Source: CAYJXJ01 sp964374095
Lineage (GTDB): Bacteria; Elusimicrobiota; Elusimicrobia; UBA1565; UBA9628
Direction: 5' to 3'
DNA: 19,007 bases
Assembly: GCA_964374095.1 (NCBI GenBank)
Contig: CAYJXJ010000084.1
Span: 1 to 19,007, forward strand
In this document: positions 15,177 to 19,007 of the stretch, one piece after another
Layout of the letters: each line of letters begins with the position of its first letter
Numbering within the stretch: the first letter of the stretch is position 1
The notes under the pieces: generated by a model
Databases searched by the model: none
Told to the model about the DNA's origin: nothing
Seen by the model: the letters and a program-made list of their open reading frames with translations, nothing else
Program-made: the position numbers and the translations under genes

Positions 15177-16124
15177 TTAGCGGCGGGCTCCCTTTTGAGG
15201 ACGGATGGGCGCGGGGGCCGCGGCGGCGCGCCCCCGCTGGGCGCGCGCGTACCACTCGAACACCATGGGCGCGGCGATGGCGATGGTGGAGTAGGTCCCG
15301 ATCACGGAGCCAAAGACCATCGCCATGGCGAAATTGTGAATCACCTTGCCGCCCAGGAGGAACAGGATCGTCACCACGATGAAGACCAAGCCGTTGGTGA
15401 TGAGGGTGCGCGAGAGGGTTTCATTGATGCTCTGGTTGATCACGAGTTCGAGAGGCTCGTGACGCATCAAGCGCATCTTCTCGCGCATGCGGTCGAAGAT
15501 GACGATGGTGTCGTTGATCGAGTAGCCGGCGATGGTGAGGAGGGCCGAGACGATGAGGAGGTCAACCTCGGAGCCGAAGATCGAGAACAACCCGACGGTG
15601 GCGAACACGTCGTGGGCCAGGGCGATGACGCCCGCGATGCCCCAGATGGGATTGGCGAAGCGGAAGGCGACGTAGGCCACGATCCCGGCCATGGATAGGA
15701 TCACCGCCCACATGGCTTGGCGGAAGAGGTGCTTGCCCACGGCAGGGCCAACGTATTCCTGGCTTTCCACCCTCAACTTGTTGTCCCCGACGCCCTGCTG
15801 GATGCCGGCCACGGTCCTTTCGATGTCGGCGGCGGAGCGCTCGGCGTCGGCCTTCAGCCGGATGGAGAAGGTGTTGGTGCCCCGGAAGCTTTGGATGGAA
15901 GCGTCCGGCACGCCGGCGGACTCGACCGCGTCGCGCAGACGGGCTAAATCGACCGGCTGGGCGAAAGTGATCTGGAGGGCCGTCCCGCCGATGAAGTCGA
16001 TGCCGTAGACCAGGCCCTTGGTCGCGAGGCTGACCGCGGTCCCTCCCAGCAGCACGCCCGAGAAGGCGAACATCTTCCAACGCGTGCCCACGAAATCGAA
16101 GTTGGTCTTGGGGATTAGGTTCAT
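15177..16124 (-). CDS. secF: Protein translocase subunit SecF
   Basis: A 315-aa protein of normal length for SecF. Features: a first membrane segment near the N-terminus (about 18-38), the GIDFIGGTALQI motif (about 41-52), a periplasmic domain, then five membrane segments. It has the family signature LTIAGYSINDTIVIFDRMRE (about 215-234) and the NETLSRTLITNG motif. With SecD it forms the RND-like SecDF complex, which uses the proton gradient to pull secreted proteins out of the SecYEG channel. It starts 7 nt after the secD stop. The C-terminal tail is Ala/Arg-rich and cytoplasmic. The conserved Asp/Arg pair in DRMRE, thought to serve proton coupling, is present. Confidence 0.98.
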   Translation of the reverse strand: MNLIPKTNFDFVGTRWKMFAFSGVLLGGTAVSLATKGLVYGIDFIGGTALQITFAQPVDLARLRDAVESAGVPDASIQSFRGTNTFSIRLKADAERSAADIERTVAGIQQGVGDNKLRVESQEYVGPAVGKHLFRQAMWAVILSMAGIVAYVAFRFANPIWGIAGVIALAHDVFATVGLFSIFGSEVDLLIVSALLTIAGYSINDTIVIFDRMREKMRLMRHEPLELVINQSINETLSRTLITNGLVFIVVTILFLLGGKVIHNFAMAMVFGSVIGTYSTIAIAAPMVFEWYARAQRGRAAAAPAPIRPQKGARR

Positions 16125-16131
16125 AGCGGAG

Positions 16132-17541
16132 TTAGAGGCTCAGCGATGTCACGTCCTGGGTGGAAAGATAGGTCTCGTAAACGAGCCGCGTCAGTACGAC
16201 GGCCGTGAACATGCTGACCGTCAGACCGAGCATGAGGGTCACGGCGAAGCCCTTGATCGGTCCGGTCCCGAACTGGAACAGGAAAATGGAGGAGAAGAGG
16301 ACGGTGAGGTTGCCGTCGAGGATGGCGCTGAAGGCCTTGTCGTAGCCCGCGTCCACGGCCAGGCGGATCGGCTTGCCCACGGCCAGTTCCTCGCGGATGC
16401 GCTCCAGGATGAGGACGTTGGCGTCCACGGACATGCCGATGCTGAGGATGATGCCGGCGATGCCGGGCAAGGTCAGCGTGGAGCCGAAATAGGCCATCGC
16501 GGCGAGGAGAAACACCAGGTTGAGCGCCAGGGCCAGGTCGGCCAGGACCCCGGAAGCCTTGTAGTAGACCGCCATGAAGGCGAAGATGAAGAGAGCGGCG
16601 ACGGCCGTCGCGGTCAATCCCGCGCGGATCGAATCCTCGCCGAGGGTCGGGCCGATGGTGCGCTCCTCGATGATCTTGACCGGGGCTGGCAGAGCGCCGG
16701 CGCGAAGCACGATCGAGAGGTTGTGGGCGTCCTGCATCGTGAACTGACCCTCGATGATGCCGGAGCCCTGGCTGATCCGGGACTTGATGGTCGGGGCCGA
16801 ATAGACGACGCCGTCAAGCACGATCGCGAGGTTGCGGCCCACGTTGGTGCCGGTGAGGTTGGCGAACTTCGCCGCGGCCGGGGAGTGGAATTTGAAGGCG
16901 ACCACGGGCAGGCCGTAGTCCCCGCCGGTCTCGACCCGGGCGGTCTCCAGGTCCGCCCCGGTCAGGTGCGATGGGCTCAGCAGGTAGCCGGAGCCGTCCT
17001 TGCCCTTGTGCAGGGACATGCCGGCCGGGATGAGCGCGGCCGCGGCGGTCGAGATCTTTTCTCCCTCGAAGGGGTTCCCCAGTTCGGCGACCTTGTTGAG
17101 GGCGCCCTGGACCTTCTCCCCGGTCTCGACCAGGCGGAACTCGAGCAGGGCGGTCTTGCCCACCAACTCCTTGGCCTGGGCCGCGTTGGAGATGCCGGGG
17201 AGCTGGACCACGATCCAGCGCTTTCCCTGCTGGACGATGAGGGGCTCGGCCACGCCGAATTGGTCCACGCGGTTTCGGATGATCTCGATGGCCCGGGCGC
17301 GGGCGTCGTCGATGTCGGACTTGGGATCGAGCTTGGAGATGTCGAGCTCCATGAGCAGGTGCGTCCCGCCCTTGAGGTCGAGGCCCAGGTTCAGGAGCCA
17401 CTTGGGCCGCAGGCGGAAGGCTTCCAGCTTCTCGCGCTCGGCCGCGTCTTGGGCGTACCAATTGACGCTGGGGTAGAGCAGGAAGATCGCCCCGATGATG
17501 AGCACGCCCACGCCCGCCCACTTCCACTGGAGCTTGGACAT
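16132..17541 (-). CDS. secD: Protein translocase subunit SecD
   Basis: A 469-aa SecD, counted from the ATG at 17541 (MSKLQWKW). A TTG one codon upstream is an alternative, and a GGGAGGAGGGG stretch lies 9-12 nt away and could serve either. It has an N-terminal membrane segment (about 9-25), GLDLKGGTHLLMEL (53-66, the D1/D2 signature), RNRVDQFGV, the periplasmic head including the IVLDGVVYSAP strand, and five C-terminal membrane segments. These carry GMSVDANVLILERIREEL, whose Asp is the proposed proton-transport residue. The length is short compared with E. coli SecD (615 aa) but usual for many other phyla. The gene lies between yajC and secF, the classical order. Confidence 0.98.
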   Translation of the reverse strand: MSKLQWKWAGVGVLIIGAIFLLYPSVNWYAQDAAEREKLEAFRLRPKWLLNLGLDLKGGTHLLMELDISKLDPKSDIDDARARAIEIIRNRVDQFGVAEPLIVQQGKRWIVVQLPGISNAAQAKELVGKTALLEFRLVETGEKVQGALNKVAELGNPFEGEKISTAAAALIPAGMSLHKGKDGSGYLLSPSHLTGADLETARVETGGDYGLPVVAFKFHSPAAAKFANLTGTNVGRNLAIVLDGVVYSAPTIKSRISQGSGIIEGQFTMQDAHNLSIVLRAGALPAPVKIIEERTIGPTLGEDSIRAGLTATAVAALFIFAFMAVYYKASGVLADLALALNLVFLLAAMAYFGSTLTLPGIAGIILSIGMSVDANVLILERIREELAVGKPIRLAVDAGYDKAFSAILDGNLTVLFSSIFLFQFGTGPIKGFAVTLMLGLTVSMFTAVVLTRLVYETYLSTQDVTSLSL

Positions 17542-17548
17542 CAAAAGG

Positions 17549-17866
17549 CTAGGCCCCTCCTCCCGTCGGGGTCTTGGCCATGAGGGCGGGCTGGGAGTCG
17601 GGCAGGAGCTTGCTGACGGCCGACCGCGCCATCAGAAGTTTCACGTTGTCGGCGAAGCGCACCTCGAGGTCCTCGCCCTTGACCATGACGACCGTGCCGT
17701 AGAACCCCGCGCTGGTCAGAACACGGTCGCCCTTTTTCAACGCCGCGAGCATCTTCTTGTGCTCATCGGCCTGCTTCTGCTGGGGGCGGATGAGGAGGAA
17801 ATAAAATATGAGGAAGATCGCGATAAGCGGGATCATGCTCACGAACGCGTTGGGTGGCGGGGTCAT
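17549..17866 (-). CDS. yajC: Preprotein translocase subunit YajC
   Basis: A 105-aa small membrane protein: one hydrophobic segment (about residues 8-26) ending in YFLLIRPQQKQ, the hallmark of YajC. This is followed by the soluble domain with KKGDRVLTSAGFYGTVV and the VRFADNVKLLMARSAVSKLL strand and helix. YajC associates with SecDF and YidC in the inner membrane; its exact job is uncertain. It lies 15 nt after the pyrophosphatase gene and 7 nt before secD, so it is probably on the same transcript. The tail after about residue 88 is Thr/Gly-rich and not conserved. Confidence 0.97.
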   Translation of the reverse strand: MTPPPNAFVSMIPLIAIFLIFYFLLIRPQQKQADEHKKMLAALKKGDRVLTSAGFYGTVVMVKGEDLEVRFADNVKLLMARSAVSKLLPDSQPALMAKTPTGGGA

Positions 17867-17881
17867 GGGATGGCTAGTCTA

Positions 17882-19007
17882 TCAAATAAAGAGCGGGGCC
17901 AGGACCAAGGTGATGGTCGCCAGCAGCTTGATCAGCACGTGCAGGGAGGGTCCCGCGGTATCCTTGAAGGGGTCTCCCACGGTGTCTCCGACCACCGCGG
18001 CCTTGTGGGGGTCGGAGCGCTTGCCGCCGTGGGCGCCGGTCTCGATGTATTTCTTGGCGTTGTCCCAGGCTCCCCCGGAATTGTTGAAGAAGAGAGCCAT
18101 GAGAATGCCGGCGATCGTGCCGACCATGAGCAGACCCGCCACGGCCTCGGCCGCGATCGTCGTGTCGGCCTCCGTGATGAAGACCCTAAAGAGCAGGCCC
18201 ACGAGTATGGGTCCGGCCACGGCGAGCAGGCCGGGCAGGACCATGGCCTTGAGCGCGCCCAGGGTGACGATATCCACGCACTGCCCATAGTCGGGCTCCT
18301 CGGTGCCCTCCATGATGCCCGGCTTCTCTTTGAATTGACGGCGGACCTCGTTGATGACGGCGAAGGCGGCGGCGCCGACCGCGCGGACGGCCAGGGCCGA
18401 GAAGAGAAATACCAGCATCGCGCCGATCATGGCGCCCACGAAGACTTCGGGCTTGGCCATGTCCACGGTCATGCGCCGGCCCGTGTAGTTGTAAATCTCG
18501 TCCAAATAGGCCGAGAAGAGCAGGAAGGCGGCCAGGGCCGCGGAGCCGATGGCATAGCCCTTGGTCAGGGCCTTGGTGGTGTTGCCGACCGCGTCCAAGC
18601 GGTCGGTCTTCTTGCGGATCGCCTCGGGCTGGCGGGACATCTCGACGATCCCGCCCGCGTTGTCGGTGATGGGGCCGAAGGTGTCCATGGCCAGGATGTA
18701 GGCCGCGGTGCCGAGCATGCCCATCGTGGCCACGGCGGTGCCGAAGAGCCCGCCCTGGGCGCCCAGGGCCATGATCCCGAGCTTGTAGGACGCCAGGATC
18801 GCCGCCGAGATCACGAAAACGGGGATGGCGGTGCACTCCAGGCCCACCGCGACGCCGGCGATGATGTTGGTGGCCGGTCCGGTCTCCGAGGCCTGGGCGA
18901 TGCTCTTCACCGGGCGGTACTTGTACTCGGTGTAGTACTGGGTGATGTAGACGAAGGCCTGGGCGGTGAGTATGCCGATCAGGCCGCAGACCGAGAAGTA
19001 GATCCAG
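17882..19007 (-). CDS. hppA: Membrane pyrophosphatase, C-terminal part (5' end outside window)
   Basis: The frame is open through the right edge; 374 residues are visible and roughly 300 N-terminal ones are missing, judging from family length. The coding extends upstream of the GTG at 18910, because the residues before it (FVYITQYYTEYKYRPVKSIA) are the conserved family sequence. Motifs: GPATNIIAGVAVGLECTAIP, then DTFGPITDNAGGIVEMS, GNTTKALTKGYAIGSAAL, and near the end NSGGAWDNAKKYIE and DTVGDPFKDTAGPS. The enzyme hydrolyses pyrophosphate and pumps ions across the membrane. The Lys in GNTTKA (codon 18574-18572) and the Thr three residues on (codon 18565-18563) are the pair that marks K+-independent enzymes, which pump protons. 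It precedes yajC by 15 nt. The Glu that would directly indicate ion type lies outside the window. Confidence 0.96.
   Translation of the reverse strand, partial: WIYFSVCGLIGILTAQAFVYITQYYTEYKYRPVKSIAQASETGPATNIIAGVAVGLECTAIPVFVISAAILASYKLGIMALGAQGGLFGTAVATMGMLGTAAYILAMDTFGPITDNAGGIVEMSRQPEAIRKKTDRLDAVGNTTKALTKGYAIGSAALAAFLLFSAYLDEIYNYTGRRMTVDMAKPEVFVGAMIGAMLVFLFSALAVRAVGAAAFAVINEVRRQFKEKPGIMEGTEEPDYGQCVDIVTLGALKAMVLPGLLAVAGPILVGLLFRVFITEADTTIAAEAVAGLLMVGTIAGILMALFFNNSGGAWDNAKKYIETGAHGGKRSDPHKAAVVGDTVGDPFKDTAGPSLHVLIKLLATITLVLAPLFI

Noticed and set aside
14614..15255. Upstream extension of the acyltransferase-WaaA frame by about 200 codons
   Set aside because: The extension is Pro/Gly/Arg-rich and lies over the 187-aa gene, which has better codon usage; the TTGA overlap at 14610-14613 is a natural start.
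16018..17583. Plus-strand open frame of over 500 codons over secD
   Set aside because: It mirrors the secD codons and gives a low-complexity His/Gly/Asp-rich product; secD itself is certain.

Overview
The window is very G+C-rich DNA (about two thirds G+C by eye, with third codon positions almost all G or C). It is nearly all coding, and fifteen of the sixteen clear genes lie on the minus strand. lpxK, a Kdo transferase, heptosyltransferase-type GT9 enzymes and a DUF3108 protein show a diderm (Gram-negative) bacterium that makes lipopolysaccharide. The gene set and the style (uncultured-type high-GC genome, hppA-yajC-secD-secF order, acyltransferase-Kdo transferase fusion) suggest an under-sampled phylum. 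My best guess is Elusimicrobiota or a relative, but nothing in the window, such as an rRNA gene, proves it.

Read in the direction of minus-strand transcription (high to low coordinates), three blocks appear. (1) 19007-14610: the 3' part of a membrane pyrophosphatase (hppA), then yajC, secD and secF, the accessory protein-export module that uses the proton gradient, then a 187-aa protein I could not name securely. (2) 14613-9495: an in-frame fusion of a DUF374-type acyltransferase with the Kdo transferase WaaA, then two tandem TMTC/PMT-like membrane glycosyltransferases. (3) 9304-1048: an LPS-core/glycan cluster with a 'one-and-a-half' GT9 protein, two GT4 enzymes, one GT2 enzyme, a polysaccharide deacetylase, a second GT9, lpxK and a DUF3108 protein. 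A plus-strand GT39-type membrane glycosyltransferase enters from the left edge and collides tail-to-tail with the DUF3108 gene, with 38 bp of overlap.

Most minus-strand genes are translationally coupled, with stop and start overlapping as ATGA, GTGA or TTGA. Only three gaps exceed 20 bp. The 190-bp gap at 9305-9494 holds an extended -10 promoter and an in-frame coding-like tail behind an amber stop. The 103-bp gap at 3971-4073 holds a nested palindrome. The 40-bp gap at 7813-7852 holds a possible 15-codon coupling ORF. Functionally, blocks 2 and 3 would add Kdo to lipid A precursors, phosphorylate lipid A, build and trim core sugars and move glycans at the envelope. Block 1 would supply the proton gradient and the Sec machinery for envelope proteins.

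The most unusual items are the acyltransferase-WaaA fusion, the 1.5-domain GT9 whose conserved N-terminus reads in frame upstream of any normal start codon, the amber-separated extension of the second TMTC-like gene, the nested palindrome, and the unassigned 187-aa protein between secF and waaA. I saw no tRNA, rRNA, CRISPR array, insertion sequence or intact mobile element.
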